A stretch of DNA of 64,000 nucleotides from JANRKB01 sp033763695 (GTDB taxonomy: Bacteria > Planctomycetota > Phycisphaerae > Phycisphaerales > UBA1924): the NCBI GenBank assembly GCA_033763695.1, contig JANRKB010000018.1, positions 62,001 through 126,000 on the forward strand. Direction: 5' to 3'. The notes beneath the pieces were generated by a model that saw only the letters and a program-made list of their open reading frames with translations, did no database searches and had not been told where the DNA came from. This document shows positions 8,227-16,366 of the stretch, piece by piece (position 1 is the first letter of the stretch; every line of letters starts with the position of its first letter). The translations under genes and the position numbers were made by a program.

Positions 8227-8835
8227 TCAGCGTCGCCCCTTCGGATTTTTGAGCCCGGTCGTGAGCTTGTTCCGCGTCTCGCGCAGCACGCGGGCGGCGA
8301 GGCGGGCCTCGTGGCGGACGAGGAACGCGCGGACTGCGGCGGGGTCCTTGGGGGCGAGCGTGCGCAAGGCCCACGACAACGCCTTGACGATCATGTCTTC
8401 GTGGTCGTCGACGAGGCGTTCGCAGATCGCAAGCGTCCGGACGGCGTCGCCCTTGGGGGCTTTGGAGCCGCGGGCGTTGAGGTTCAGCGGCACGGTGCTC
8501 ACGAGCGCGGCACGACGTGTCCACAGGGCTTTGGAGCGCGTCCACGCGAGAATGTATTTGTCGGTGAGCGCACCTTCGCGCCACGCCACGCCGCTGACAA
8601 AGCAGCCGAAGCAATCGGTCGAGCACCAGTCGTGGAGCACGGGCAGCAGGCTCTCCACTTGCCTGCGCGTCATCGCGGCGGCGGCTTTGGGAGCGGCACG
8701 GAAAAGCTCGAAGGCGAGTTGCTCGTCGCCGTCGCGGGCGACGGTGAGCGCGCGGGCGATCAATACCGCGTGGTCGCCGCGGAGATCGCGGGCGATGGTC
8801 TTGGCACGGGCTCGGACAGCGTGGAGAGGGGGCAT
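8227..8835 (-). CDS. AlkD-like DNA alkylation repair protein
   Basis: The protein has 202 residues, with GAGGTG before ATG 8835. The HEAT-like helical repeats of the DNA_alkylation family are recognisable from the region KYILAWTRSKALWTRRAALV and from DDHEDMIVKALSWALRTL, followed by AVRAFLVRHE. Family members are glycosylases that remove alkylated bases without flipping them. The aromatic and Asp residues expected around the first motif are present in part. The gene lies 45 bases after the epimerase gene on the same strand and may be cotranscribed. Basic residues at the C-terminus (KNPKGRR) fit DNA contact. Confidence 0.82.
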   Translation of the reverse strand: MPPLHAVRARAKTIARDLRGDHAVLIARALTVARDGDEQLAFELFRAAPKAAAAMTRRQVESLLPVLHDWCSTDCFGCFVSGVAWREGALTDKYILAWTRSKALWTRRAALVSTVPLNLNARGSKAPKGDAVRTLAICERLVDDHEDMIVKALSWALRTLAPKDPAAVRAFLVRHEARLAARVLRETRNKLTTGLKNPKGRR

Positions 8836-8880
8836 GGGACACCTCGAGGGCGAGTTTACCCGGTGCTCACTTCGAAGCGG

Positions 8881-9819
8881 TTAGCGCACCGCGGAATATG
8901 AGACCCCTCGCTGCACGCGTCGCCCCACTTCGCTCGCATATCGCACGCCGAGCGTGGCAGCGTTCGCGCGGGCCCAGGTCGTCAGCCGCGTCGGCCCGGA
9001 TTCAGACTGGTCTGAATCCAGAAGTCCGCGGCACAAACCGAGAACTTCTTCCCATGTGATCACCACGTCGCGCACGATCGGATTGAGCATCGACGCGACG
9101 ACCCAGCCCACGCGCGGCGGCACGCTCATCACCGCGCGGTCCTCGCCGATCATCGACGCGATTGTGGTGACAAGTTCTCGGAACGTGAATCGCTCGGGGC
9201 CGACGGCGTCAACCATGGTGTTGTGTTCAAGCGCGGCGTGGCGGATCATGAGAGCCGCCATGTCGTCGACATGCATGGGGCGAAGCGCGTAGTCGCCGCG
9301 GCCGAACACGCCGAACACGGGCAGATGGCGGAGCGTCCACGCGATGTTGTTGACCAAGATGTCGAAGCGTCCAAAGAGCACGCCAGGCCTCACGATCGCG
9401 TGCGAAAGGCCGGTCTGGCGAAGTGCGTCTTCGAGTTGGTGCTTGCCGCGGTAGTAGCCGAGATCATCGGCCTCGGTGGCGTGCAGAATGCTCACATGGA
9501 CGATGCGCCGGACGCCCGCCCGCCGCGCGGCGTCAAACAGGATGCGGGTGTTGCGCACGGCTTGGTCGAACGTGAAGAGTCGGTGGTTGAAGCGCACCCA
9601 ATACGTGTTGTAGAGCACATCGACGCCGCGAAAGCTCGCTTCGAGTGCGGCGGGATCTTCGAATGCGAGCGGGTGAATCTCGATGCGATCGCCGAACGAG
9701 TGCGGGCGGTCGGGCGAGTTGGTCAGCGTGCGGACGCGCTGGCCGCGTGCGAGCAACTGCTCGACGATTGAGCGACCCGTGTACCCCAGCCCGCCGGTGA
9801 CGACGTGGAGAGACCCCAT
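8881..9819 (-). CDS. NAD(P)-binding epimerase/reductase (atypical SDR)
   Basis: The protein has 312 residues. The N-terminal Rossmann motif TGGLGYTG binds the dinucleotide. NTRILFDAARRAGVRRIVHVSI, the GYYRGKHQLE region (Tyr/Lys) and AIVRPGVLFG fit the NmrA/complex-I-type atypical SDR group more than the sugar-nucleotide epimerases. The C-terminal ~90 residues carry a hydrophobic stretch (RVGWVVASMLNPIVRDVV) that may contact a membrane or a partner. The substrate is unknown. There is no obvious SD before ATG 9819. The gene is first of a possible three-gene run with the AlkD and S41 genes. Confidence 0.82.
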   Translation of the reverse strand: MGSLHVVTGGLGYTGRSIVEQLLARGQRVRTLTNSPDRPHSFGDRIEIHPLAFEDPAALEASFRGVDVLYNTYWVRFNHRLFTFDQAVRNTRILFDAARRAGVRRIVHVSILHATEADDLGYYRGKHQLEDALRQTGLSHAIVRPGVLFGRFDILVNNIAWTLRHLPVFGVFGRGDYALRPMHVDDMAALMIRHAALEHNTMVDAVGPERFTFRELVTTIASMIGEDRAVMSVPPRVGWVVASMLNPIVRDVVITWEEVLGLCRGLLDSDQSESGPTRLTTWARANAATLGVRYASEVGRRVQRGVSYSAVR

Positions 9820-9888
9820 AAAGGAGTCTATCGGCTGGATTCTCTGTTTTCAATCATTTCTGAAAGCTTATTGCGGTGCCGTAAGAGA

Positions 9889-10455
9889 TTATCGGATCGG
9901 CGGCGGGACCTTGATGATCGCGTCCATGCCCAGCGCGCGGCGGAGGTCGGTGATCTGGCCTGTGTGGATGCCGTTGTGGAAGACGGCTCGCGCCACGAGA
10001 AGCCACAGCGGCACTGACGCCGCCCCCCACTGCTGCGGCGCGTCGAGGGCTTGATCGCTTGCAGCGCGGCATGCCGCGGCGAGTCGATCGCAGGCGTTCT
10101 TCAGAATCTGCGTTGCGCGATCGACGCTCGGATAGATCGTGGCGTCGGCGCGGGGCGTGCTGCCGATGCTGACGCTTTCGGTATCGAAGATGCCGCGTTC
10201 ACGTGAGCCAGACGTGCCGTTGCCCGTCGTGAAGTCAGATGCGGGAAGCGGGCGTGCGTCGAGACGCTCCGCGATGCGGTGCATGGTGAGGGCGAGATGG
10301 CCGAGACACCACACGACGTGATTGGGGAGCGTGGGCGCTTGACGCACGGCGGAAGCGTCGTCGAAGCCGGGGAGGAAGCGGGTGACCAGTTCTTTGTTGC
10401 TCTCGACGATGGTCGCGAGCATCTCACCGCGGGTGGTGGCAGTGGCCGTGCTCAT
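9889..10455 (-). CDS. DinB-family protein
   Basis: The protein has 188 residues, with AGGAG six bases before ATG 10455. The DinB helical bundle is indicated by HVVWCLGHLALTMHR (His53) and by HNGIHTGQITDLRRALGM (His160, His164), which together form the usual three-His metal site. The protein is soluble and cytoplasmic. The gene is last in a four-gene minus-strand cluster with an ArsR regulator, an SRPBCC protein and a small membrane protein. ArsR, SRPBCC and DinB genes often travel together in bacteria, but no reaction is known for such clusters. This is one of three DinB-superfamily genes in this window. Confidence 0.87.
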   Translation of the reverse strand: MSTATATTRGEMLATIVESNKELVTRFLPGFDDASAVRQAPTLPNHVVWCLGHLALTMHRIAERLDARPLPASDFTTGNGTSGSRERGIFDTESVSIGSTPRADATIYPSVDRATQILKNACDRLAAACRAASDQALDAPQQWGAASVPLWLLVARAVFHNGIHTGQITDLRRALGMDAIIKVPPPIR

Positions 10456-10482
10456 GTCAGGCTCCTGAGGGTTGTCGAGACA

Positions 10483-10875
10483 TTACGCGTACCGGGGTTG
10501 AGATGCCGCTGGGCTGGATCGCGTGGCAACAACGAACGTCACCACGGGCACAGAGATCAAGAAGATGACGTGATACCAGAGGGGAAAGACCGGCCACGCC
10601 GAGATCTGAACACCGAGACCGGTAAGCAGAAACAGCAGAGCGAGAACGGCGGCGGAAGGACGCGACGCCCGTGAGATCTTGCTACACGTGAAGCCGCCCG
10701 CGACAGAACACACGAAGCCGAGCACGAGCATGCCGATGAGGGCCACGTTGTCTGCGATGCGTTCGTTGCGGGCGGCAACTTCGCCCGCGGCACGGAAGAG
10801 CGAGAAATGCACGCCGACCCAGATCACAGTCCAGACGACGTAACCGACAATGACGGCTCCAGCGGCGCGCAGCAT
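10483..10875 (-). CDS. Small four-helix membrane protein
   Basis: The start is ATG 10875, with AAAGGA upstream; the frame runs further 5' but without coding character. The 130 residues form four hydrophobic helices (about 3-22, 43-66, 74-92 and 98-118) with short charged loops, one containing the sequence CSKISRASRPS. No transporter or enzyme motif is visible. It lies between the SRPBCC gene and the DinB gene, 27 bases from the latter, so it belongs to the ArsR-controlled cluster. Function is unknown. Confidence 0.7.
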   Translation of the reverse strand: MLRAAGAVIVGYVVWTVIWVGVHFSLFRAAGEVAARNERIADNVALIGMLVLGFVCSVAGGFTCSKISRASRPSAAVLALLFLLTGLGVQISAWPVFPLWYHVIFLISVPVVTFVVATRSSPAASQPRYA

Positions 10876-10952
10876 GGGCGTGTCCTTTGGAAAGGGTGTT
10901 TCTCGGGCGGAGTTTGCGTCGCCGAGCGATGACGTTCGGCGCAACGAGTGTG

Positions 10953-11483
10953 TCAGTTGACGGGCCAGCGTTCGCTTCGGCACTTGGCGGGGGAGATGGG
11001 TTCGAGGAGTTTGAAGAGCACGAAGAGCATCCGCGTGCCGAAAGATGGGCGACCCGTTTCCATCACGCTCTTGAGCGTGTTCACGATGAGCGTGCCGCCT
11101 TGCGTCATCTGCTTCTGGGTCTTGCTGCCCTGGAGAACATCGCTGATGATCAGCGTGAACTCAGTCTGGCCGCTCACATCGCGGAGTTCGTAGGTCACGA
11201 CGCAGGGCGGGTCGTCCATGTTGGTGAACTTGAACGTGTGGCTGAAGCGCGTCGGCGGCACGACTTCGAGGATCTCGCCCACGACGCCGGTGAACTTGCC
11301 GCTGACGGTGCGCATCGCGATGGTGCTGCCGGGCTGAAGGCCCGCGCGGCCCAGATGCATGCGGTTGTTGAAGAAGCACGCGATCGGCGCGTCGGTGCGG
11401 GTGATCTCCTTCCACACGTCGTGGATCGACGCGCGGATGAAAACGCGGAAGACGTTGGTGGGTTTGGCGGGGACGTCAGGCAC
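10953..11483 (-). CDS. SRPBCC (AHSA1-like) domain protein
   Basis: The start is placed at GTG 11483, which overlaps the end of the arsR-type gene by eight bases; this gives 176 residues and coupled translation. The fold follows the START/AHSA1 pattern: FRVFIRASIHDVWKEIT, a central GEILEVVPPTRFSHTF, TYELRDVSGQTEFTLIISD and a C-terminal long helix. Such domains bind small hydrophobic ligands. The pairing of an ArsR repressor and an AHSA1-type protein in one transcript is a frequent arrangement. A longer upstream frame exists but would overlap the regulator gene almost entirely and is low in coding character. Confidence 0.85.
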   Translation of the reverse strand: MPDVPAKPTNVFRVFIRASIHDVWKEITRTDAPIACFFNNRMHLGRAGLQPGSTIAMRTVSGKFTGVVGEILEVVPPTRFSHTFKFTNMDDPPCVVTYELRDVSGQTEFTLIISDVLQGSKTQKQMTQGGTLIVNTLKSVMETGRPSFGTRMLFVLFKLLEPISPAKCRSERWPVN

Positions 11484-11862
11484 GCTTGCGCTCCGTGTGC
11501 TTCGATCGCGAAGTACGGCTTTCGAGCCGCTGCTTGAGATCGACGACTTGCTCCGACCAGAACGACGCGTATGCGTTCGTCCAGCGGTCGTAGATGAGCT
11601 GAATGGGGACGAGGTTGACAAAGAGCAGGCGCTCGCGGCCGTGCTTGCGCGTGAGCAGCAGACCCGCTCGCTCAAGCACGCGCACGTGCTTGAGTACGCC
11701 GACGGCACTCATATCGAAATGGGCGGCGAGGGCGGCGATGGTGGAACCAGGCGCGGCCTGAAGTAAGTCGAGCATGCGACGCCGCGCAGGAGCGGCAAGC
11801 GCGGCAAAGACCGCGTCGAGCTCATCGTCCGTGACGCGGGAGGCGTCCGGCGAGGGCTGCAT
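11476..11862 (-). CDS. ArsR-family transcriptional regulator
   Basis: The protein has 128 residues from ATG 11862; ATG 11892 would add ten residues but would place the start codon inside the palindrome at 11892-11913. The winged helix-turn-helix is clear: VFAALAAPARRRMLDLL, TIAALAAHFDMSAVGVLKHV, then VLERAGLLLTRKHGRERLL as the wing. There are no Cys pairs for metal sensing, so it belongs to the non-metal ArsR branch commonly paired with SRPBCC proteins. It is the first gene of the cluster (regulator, SRPBCC, membrane protein, DinB) and probably represses its own operon through the adjacent inverted repeat. Confidence 0.9.
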   Translation of the reverse strand: MQPSPDASRVTDDELDAVFAALAAPARRRMLDLLQAAPGSTIAALAAHFDMSAVGVLKHVRVLERAGLLLTRKHGRERLLFVNLVPIQLIYDRWTNAYASFWSEQVVDLKQRLESRTSRSKHTERKRA

Positions 11863-11891
11863 GAAACGCGATGATCGGGCGGCTGGCGACA

Positions 11892-11913
11892 TTGATAACC
11901 GATAGGTTACCAA
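11892..11913. promoter_or_regulatory. Inverted repeat, likely ArsR operator
   Basis: TTGATAACC and GGTTACCAA flank the spacer GATA; eight of nine positions are symmetric. It lies immediately upstream of the arsR-type gene, where an autorepressor would bind. It is the only AT-rich stretch in the vicinity. No footprint evidence can come from sequence alone. Confidence 0.65.
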
Positions 11914-11963
11914 TACACGCGACGCGTGTCAAGCGGAATCGTCGAGGTCGGCGGCCGCTCGCG

Positions 11964-13085
11964 TTACCACACCAGATTGGCGGTCGGATTACTTGCCGCC
12001 GCGGGCGGAGTGCCGGGGCCGCAGTTCACGACCTCGCCAAGCACGACGGCAGCGTTGACGCTGAACGTCCCGACGTTGCCGCGCAGGCGATTACCGATGA
12101 CCACGTGCTTGCCGCTGGGCAGGTCGATCGCCATGGTTGTGCTGTCAATGATGTCGTTGTTCTTGATGACCATGCGGCCACTGGCGAACTGACTGGCAGC
12201 GATGCCGCGCTTGCACTGGCTGATCTGACAGCCTTCGACGACACTGTCGCCGCTTACAAACACACCAGCAGAGATGACGCTGCGAATGGTGCAGTTGCGG
12301 ACGATTGTGCCGTGGCCTGCGGAGATGCCGGCGCTGTTGAACGCGCTTGCGCCGTTGGTCGTATAGACGGTGCAGTTCTCGACGACGCCTCCGCCGGTAA
12401 CGATGCCGCTGCCGGGCTGATTCGTCACGGCGCAACCCCTCACGATCGAGTTTGCCCCGACGGTGATACCGATGAATCCGCCTTCGACGATGCAGTTCTC
12501 GACAAGCGCGTTGTTTGAGAGTTGGAGGCCAGCCTCGCCGCTGGGCATGGTGATGCGGACGTTGCGGGCGATGCAGTTGTCCGCCTGGAAGAGCTCGAGT
12601 CCGCCGCTCTTGTTGCCCACGAAGGCGAGGTCTTCGTAGTGGCTGTCGCGGGTCTGGGCGAAGATGCCGTAGCCCGCGAAGTTGTTGATGTTGCCGTTGC
12701 GGACAACAAGCCCGCGGCGGGTGACGTTGTTCGAGGAGATACCGCTGGGAAAGCCGGTGGCGGCCGCGCCGTCGATGGTGAAGCCGTTGAGATCGAGCGT
12801 GACGTTGTCGACGGCGATGATGATGCCGTGGCGGTTGCCGGTGGCGACGACATTGGCGCCGAGATAGTACGAGCCGGGCTGCGTAATGATGAACATCGCG
12901 GTGGTGTTGCCGGGCGTGTTTACATCACTCACGAGCCTGCGCGGCTCGATCTCAGTGAGCGTCTTGTAGGTCGACGCGACAGGACCCGTCGGCGGGTTGA
13001 GCGGCCCGGCGAGCGCCCAGCTGGCGATGGCGACGATGGAGGCCAGACATGATGCGCTGACCACACGATGCATGTGCTGCTTCAC
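11964..13085 (-). CDS. Secreted right-handed parallel beta-helix protein
   Basis: The start is GTG 13085, with AGGAG seven bases upstream, giving 373 residues. A signal peptide (about residues 1-28, ending WALAGP) is followed by a linker. From about residue 80, regularly spaced short repeats rich in Asn, Gly and Val (NNALVENCIVEGGFIGITVG, NSIVRGCAVTN and similar) form a NosD/pectate-lyase-like beta-helix. No catalytic Asp cluster stands out, so it may be structural or carbohydrate-binding. There is no C-terminal anchor signal. It is monocistronic and divergent from the DegT gene, with ~230 bases between them. Confidence 0.85.
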   Translation of the reverse strand: MKQHMHRVVSASCLASIVAIASWALAGPLNPPTGPVASTYKTLTEIEPRRLVSDVNTPGNTTAMFIITQPGSYYLGANVVATGNRHGIIIAVDNVTLDLNGFTIDGAAATGFPSGISSNNVTRRGLVVRNGNINNFAGYGIFAQTRDSHYEDLAFVGNKSGGLELFQADNCIARNVRITMPSGEAGLQLSNNALVENCIVEGGFIGITVGANSIVRGCAVTNQPGSGIVTGGGVVENCTVYTTNGASAFNSAGISAGHGTIVRNCTIRSVISAGVFVSGDSVVEGCQISQCKRGIAASQFASGRMVIKNNDIIDSTTMAIDLPSGKHVVIGNRLRGNVGTFSVNAAVVLGEVVNCGPGTPPAAASNPTANLVW

Positions 13086-13316
13086 TGGGAGACTCCTGGC
13101 CCCGACATAATCCGCGTGCGACGGACGCCAAGCCCTGTGTCCCGGGCCCGATGTCCCGCGACCGTCTCCCCCGGTCGCGAACACCCTTCATGCGTCAAAC
13201 CTCAAACTGAACGCCAACAAAAAACACGTGTGAGCCAAACATTCTGGAGCGAAATCACCCGACACGTGCCTTCCAACGCTGGGCGCACCCCTCAAAACGG
13301 CCGATAATCGGGGCAT

Positions 13317-14534
13317 ATGTCCAACCGCCACGGCCATCACGAGATCCCGCTCAGCCGCCCCGACATCTCATCGCTCGAGGAAGAGCTTGTCTTGCAGGTT
13401 CTTCGCTCCAAGCGGCTTTCGATCGGGCCCTTCGTCGAGGAGTTCGAGCATCTGGTCAGCGAGTACGTCGGGTGTCGGCACGCCGTGGCGGTGAACAGCG
13501 GCACCAGTGGACTGCATCTGGTCATGAAGTCGCTGAACATCGGCCCAGGCGACGAGGTGATCACCACGCCCTTCTCGTTCATCGCGTCGTCGAACGCGAT
13601 CTTGTTTGTCGGCGCGACGCCCGTGTTTGTGGACATCTGCCCCAAGACGCTGAACATGGATCCGTCCAAGGTCGAGGCGGCGATCACGCGCCGCACCAAG
13701 GCGATCCTCGCCGTCGAGACGTTCGGCAATCCGTGCTACATGGACCAGTATGCGGCGATCGCGGCACGCCATGAACTGCCGCTGATCGAAGACTGCTGCG
13801 AGGCGCTGGGCGCATCGCACAAGGGACGCAAGGCGGGGTCGTTTGGCCGCGCCGGCGTCTTTGGGTTTTATCCCAACAAGCAGATCACCACGGGCGAGGG
13901 CGGCATGATCGTCACGGACGACGCGCGGCTCGCAGATATGTGCCGCAGTTTGCGCAATCAGGGACGCCCGCTGGGCTGGACATCGGCAGGAACCGGCGCG
14001 AGCGTCGCGGGCGGCACCGCGCCGAGCAACGCCGCGGCGGCGGTGAAATGGCTGCAACACGAGCGGTTGGGGTACAACTATCGGATGGCGGAAATCAATG
14101 CCGCGCTCGGCGTGGCGCAGATGCGCCGCATCGGCGAGATCCTCAAGAAGCGGCAGAGCGTCGCGCAGCACTACATCAACAGGCTTGCGGCGAACCCGCA
14201 CCTCGTGCTGCCGACGATCGATCCCGAATCGGTCATGTCATGGTTCGTCTTTGTGGTGCGGCTGGCGACGAGCTACACACAGGACGAGCGTGATCGCATC
14301 CTGCGCGGCATGCGGAACCACGACGTGGGCGCGAACGACTACTTCCCGTGCATCCACTTGCAGCCGTTCTATCGCGAGCAGTTCGGCTTCCACCCCGGCT
14401 TGTTCCCGATCGCCGAAAGCGTGAGCCATCGCACACTCGCGGTGCCGTTCTACAACGAACTGACGCAGCGCGAGGTGGATCTGGTCGCACAGACGCTGGA
14501 AGTGATGATCAGCCGCGAGAACCTCGCACGGTGA
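13317..14534 (+). CDS. DegT/DnrJ/EryC1/StrS-family PLP aminotransferase
   Basis: The protein has 405 residues. PLP-lysine Lys188 lies in FYPNKQITTGEGG. The family motifs VNSGTSGLHL, GDEVITTPFSFIASSNAI, VDICPKTLNMDP and PLIEDCCEALGA are all present. Members transaminate keto-sugars bound to nucleotides in making amino-sugars for LPS, capsule or glycans. An Ala/Gly-rich stretch (GTGASVAGGTAPSNAAAAVK, about residues 226-245) interrupts the usual core and may be a surface loop. No sugar-nucleotide genes flank it, so the product is unknown. It probably works in cell-surface polysaccharide synthesis. Confidence 0.92.
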   Translation: MSNRHGHHEIPLSRPDISSLEEELVLQVLRSKRLSIGPFVEEFEHLVSEYVGCRHAVAVNSGTSGLHLVMKSLNIGPGDEVITTPFSFIASSNAILFVGATPVFVDICPKTLNMDPSKVEAAITRRTKAILAVETFGNPCYMDQYAAIAARHELPLIEDCCEALGASHKGRKAGSFGRAGVFGFYPNKQITTGEGGMIVTDDARLADMCRSLRNQGRPLGWTSAGTGASVAGGTAPSNAAAAVKWLQHERLGYNYRMAEINAALGVAQMRRIGEILKKRQSVAQHYINRLAANPHLVLPTIDPESVMSWFVFVVRLATSYTQDERDRILRGMRNHDVGANDYFPCIHLQPFYREQFGFHPGLFPIAESVSHRTLAVPFYNELTQREVDLVAQTLEVMISRENLAR

Positions 14535-14542
14535 CGTGTCGA

Positions 14543-14899
14543 TCACCGAAACGGGTCGTACGGACGATCTGGCTTGTGCGACACTGATGTGTTCGCACGA
14601 TCGCGTGCGGCGATAGCATCTGCGAAGATGCGGACCGCGCCGGTCGCGGCGACGATGATGCCGGCGTACATGAGAGATCTGGCGACAAAGGCCGTGAGCG
14701 TGGGCCAAAAGACCGGCGGACCGCCACCAACCATCGCGTTTCGTATCTCCATCGCCGACGATACGAGAAGGTTCTGTGCGACGAACTCGGTGAATGCGCT
14801 CAGAATGAGCAGACCGAGGCCGCACGACACGAGCATCGCAGGATTCGATGACGTCAGAGCGTCGCTCAACTGGCCCAGAAACGTGCGAGGATTGTTCAT
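14543..14899 (-). CDS. Small membrane protein, 118 aa
   Basis: The start is ATG 14899, with AGGAG upstream. Two hydrophobic helices (about residues 20-48 and 66-91) flank a short Gly/Pro-rich loop (GGGPPVFWP). The C-terminus is charged and ends RPYDPFR. No family is recognised. It is convergent with the DegT-type gene (nine bases apart) and 68 bases downstream of another small membrane protein gene on the same strand, which suggests a bicistronic unit. Confidence 0.6.
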   Translation of the reverse strand: MNNPRTFLGQLSDALTSSNPAMLVSCGLGLLILSAFTEFVAQNLLVSSAMEIRNAMVGGGPPVFWPTLTAFVARSLMYAGIIVAATGAVRIFADAIAARDRANTSVSHKPDRPYDPFR

Positions 14900-14967
14900 G
14901 TGACTCTCTCCTGAAGAGGCCAGCGGGCGCGAGTTCGACGCGGGGCACAAACAGAAAAGGCGTCGAC

Positions 14968-15261
14968 TCAGTTTTCACGACGGGCACGGGCTGATGCAAA
15001 GACGAGCAATACGACGCCGCGGGCGAGCCAGCGAAGCGCGATGAACTGAACCACGGCTCCGACAGCGCAGAGAAAGCCCGCGCCGCCGCGTTCGGGAATG
15101 AACAACGAGCCGACAAGACAGCCGATCGCCGCAGCCTGTGGGAACGGCCACGCCCGGAGGCAACCATCCGCATCCGCCGCGATACGTGATGGAGTCTCGT
15201 GACCGAGATATTCAGCAATCACATCGCACGAACTCTTGTTGCTGTGCCGATCATCTGCCAT
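14968..15261 (-). CDS. Small membrane protein, 97 aa
   Basis: GGGGGAG stands eight bases before ATG 15261. An acidic N-terminus (HSNKSSCDVIAEYLG) precedes two hydrophobic segments (about residues 41-58 and 62-90) and a basic tail ARARREN. No family is recognised. It lies 44 bases behind nrdR and may be cotranscribed with it and with the next small membrane protein. Confidence 0.5.
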   Translation of the reverse strand: MADDRHSNKSSCDVIAEYLGHETPSRIAADADGCLRAWPFPQAAAIGCLVGSLFIPERGGAGFLCAVGAVVQFIALRWLARGVVLLVFASARARREN

Positions 15262-15305
15262 GCCGATTGCTCCCCCGACTCATGGCGCGCGTCACGTCCG
15301 TGGTG

Positions 15306-15794
15306 TCAGAACAGCTTCTGCTGTTCCTTCACATCCTTCACACGCGAGTTGAGCTGCTCGAGCTGCTGCATGATGTCTTCGACGCTGCGGAACTTGTAGT
15401 ACTCGCTCGCAAAGCGGATGTACGCCACCTCGTCCACGTCGCGGAGCTTGAGCATCACGCGCTCACCAATCCGGCGGCTGTCGACCTCGCGATCAAAATC
15501 ACGATGCAGCTCTTCCTCGACCTCATCCGCCAGCCGCTCCTTCACATCCTCTGGCACGGGGCGTTTGCCGCACGCGGCCTGAATGCCACGCAGCACGTTC
15601 TCTCGCGCGAACGGCACGCGCGTGCCGTCGCGTTTGACGACGATGAGACGGGTCGTCTGCTCGACGCGCTCGTAGGTGGTGAAGCGCCTGCCGCACTCGA
15701 TGCACTCGCGACGGCGGCGGATGACCTTGCCCGCGTCGCTGGCCCGCGAGTCGATGACCTTGTCGTTGTCTTTGGAACAGAACGGGCACAGCAC
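15306..15794 (-). CDS. nrdR: Transcriptional repressor NrdR
   Basis: The start is GTG 15794, with GGAG upstream, giving 162 residues, the usual NrdR length; the longer frame upstream is not coding. The N-terminal zinc ribbon has Cys3, Cys6, Cys31 and Cys34 (LCPFC...CIEC), followed by RRFTTYERVE. Residues ~48-138 are the ATP-cone (VVKRDGTRVPF, VLRGIQAACGKRPV). NrdR senses (d)ATP and represses ribonucleotide reductase genes through NrdR boxes. No nrd genes are in the window, so its targets are elsewhere. The C-terminal coiled region (QQLEQLNSRVKDVKEQQ) is a little longer than usual. The gene is divergent from the thrS leader. Confidence 0.95.
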   Translation of the reverse strand: MLCPFCSKDNDKVIDSRASDAGKVIRRRRECIECGRRFTTYERVEQTTRLIVVKRDGTRVPFARENVLRGIQAACGKRPVPEDVKERLADEVEEELHRDFDREVDSRRIGERVMLKLRDVDEVAYIRFASEYYKFRSVEDIMQQLEQLNSRVKDVKEQQKLF

Positions 15795-15965
15795 GGCAAG
15801 GCTCCGGCACGCACCAACGCGACCCCGGACGACGGGAGGCGAGCGGGCAATACCGAACAGAATAGCGGAATCGGAGCAGGTCGCACCCTCAGGCGGGCCT
15901 GCCGAAGCACAGACCAACGCGCGGCCAAGTGGCAGGCAGCGCGGAGACAGGCTATCGTTCCACTC

Positions 15966-16016
15966 ATGCACTCGGCGACCGCGACCAGCACGACGACTCG
16001 ACACGCCCGCGGGTAA
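15966..16016 (+). CDS. Candidate threonine leader peptide of the thrS region
   Basis: This 16-residue frame, MHSATATSTTTRHARG, contains five Thr codons in its first eleven (15978, 15984, 15990, 15993, 15996). It is followed 44 bases later by a strong intrinsic terminator and then by the genes up to thrS. Complementary blocks fit an attenuator: CTCGGC (15971-15976) with GCCGAG (16020-16025); GGGCCG (16018-16023) with CGGCCC (16062-16067); and the terminator stem itself. Ribosome stalling at uncharged-Thr codons would free the second block and break the terminator. The SD is weak. Composition bias towards ACG/ACC codons could mimic this, so it is a prediction. Confidence 0.55.
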   Translation: MHSATATSTTTRHARG

Positions 16017-16059
16017 TGGGCCGAGACCCCGCGTGCGAACATCTCAGTTGACCGCTGTA

Positions 16060-16085
16060 CCCGGCCCACGCAAGCCGGGTTTTTT
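16060..16085 (+). terminator. Intrinsic terminator, probable attenuator
   Basis: CCCGGC (16060-16065) and GCCGGG (16074-16079) form a stem with an eight-base loop, followed by six T. The A at 16059 and T at 16080 can extend it. It is 33 bases before the 82-aa gene and has no complete gene immediately upstream except the short Thr-rich frame. Confidence 0.8.
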
Positions 16086-16117
16086 GTTTCTGCTTCCCTG
16101 TCGGTATTGGATTCACC

Positions 16118-16366
16118 ATGGCACACACACCTTCATGTTTGGTCTGCAAGGTCGATATGGAGCCGGGGTTCTTGACCGACCTTGGCGAGAGCAACGCCGT
16201 GCACTTGCCGCGGTGGTGTGCAGGTGATCCTCGTGGAGGGCTTCTTGCGCCAATCTTCGGCGAAGCATCCCGATCACAACGGCGCGAGGGCCTTCAAGTG
16301 ACGGCGTACCGCTGCCCCAGCTGTCACGCCCTGCGGCTCTACGCGTTCGACACGCCGACGGCGTAG
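16118..16366 (+). CDS. Small zinc-ribbon protein, 82 aa
   Basis: Two Cys pairs, CLVC (7/10) and CPSC near residue 66, flank a region that includes GGLLAPIFGEASRSQR and resembles the small DUF6487-type zinc-ribbon proteins from memory. It is probably a soluble, single-domain protein. It starts just behind the attenuator-like terminator and ends 167 bases before thrS, so it may be the first gene of a thrS transcript. There is no obvious SD. Why it should be controlled with thrS is unknown. Confidence 0.6.
   Translation: MAHTPSCLVCKVDMEPGFLTDLGESNAVHLPRWCAGDPRGGLLAPIFGEASRSQRREGLQVTAYRCPSCHALRLYAFDTPTA

Larger units (their letters stand above)
15795..16117. other. 323-base divergent region holding the candidate thrS leader
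   Basis: This region separates nrdR (minus) from the small zinc-ribbon gene (plus). Its right half holds the candidate Thr-rich leader peptide (15966-16016) and the intrinsic terminator (16060-16085). The left half, 15795-15965, must hold the nrdR promoter and the leader promoter, but I see no convincing -35/-10 pair. No T-box specifier or GGUGGNACCGCG-type motif is visible. Confidence 0.5.
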
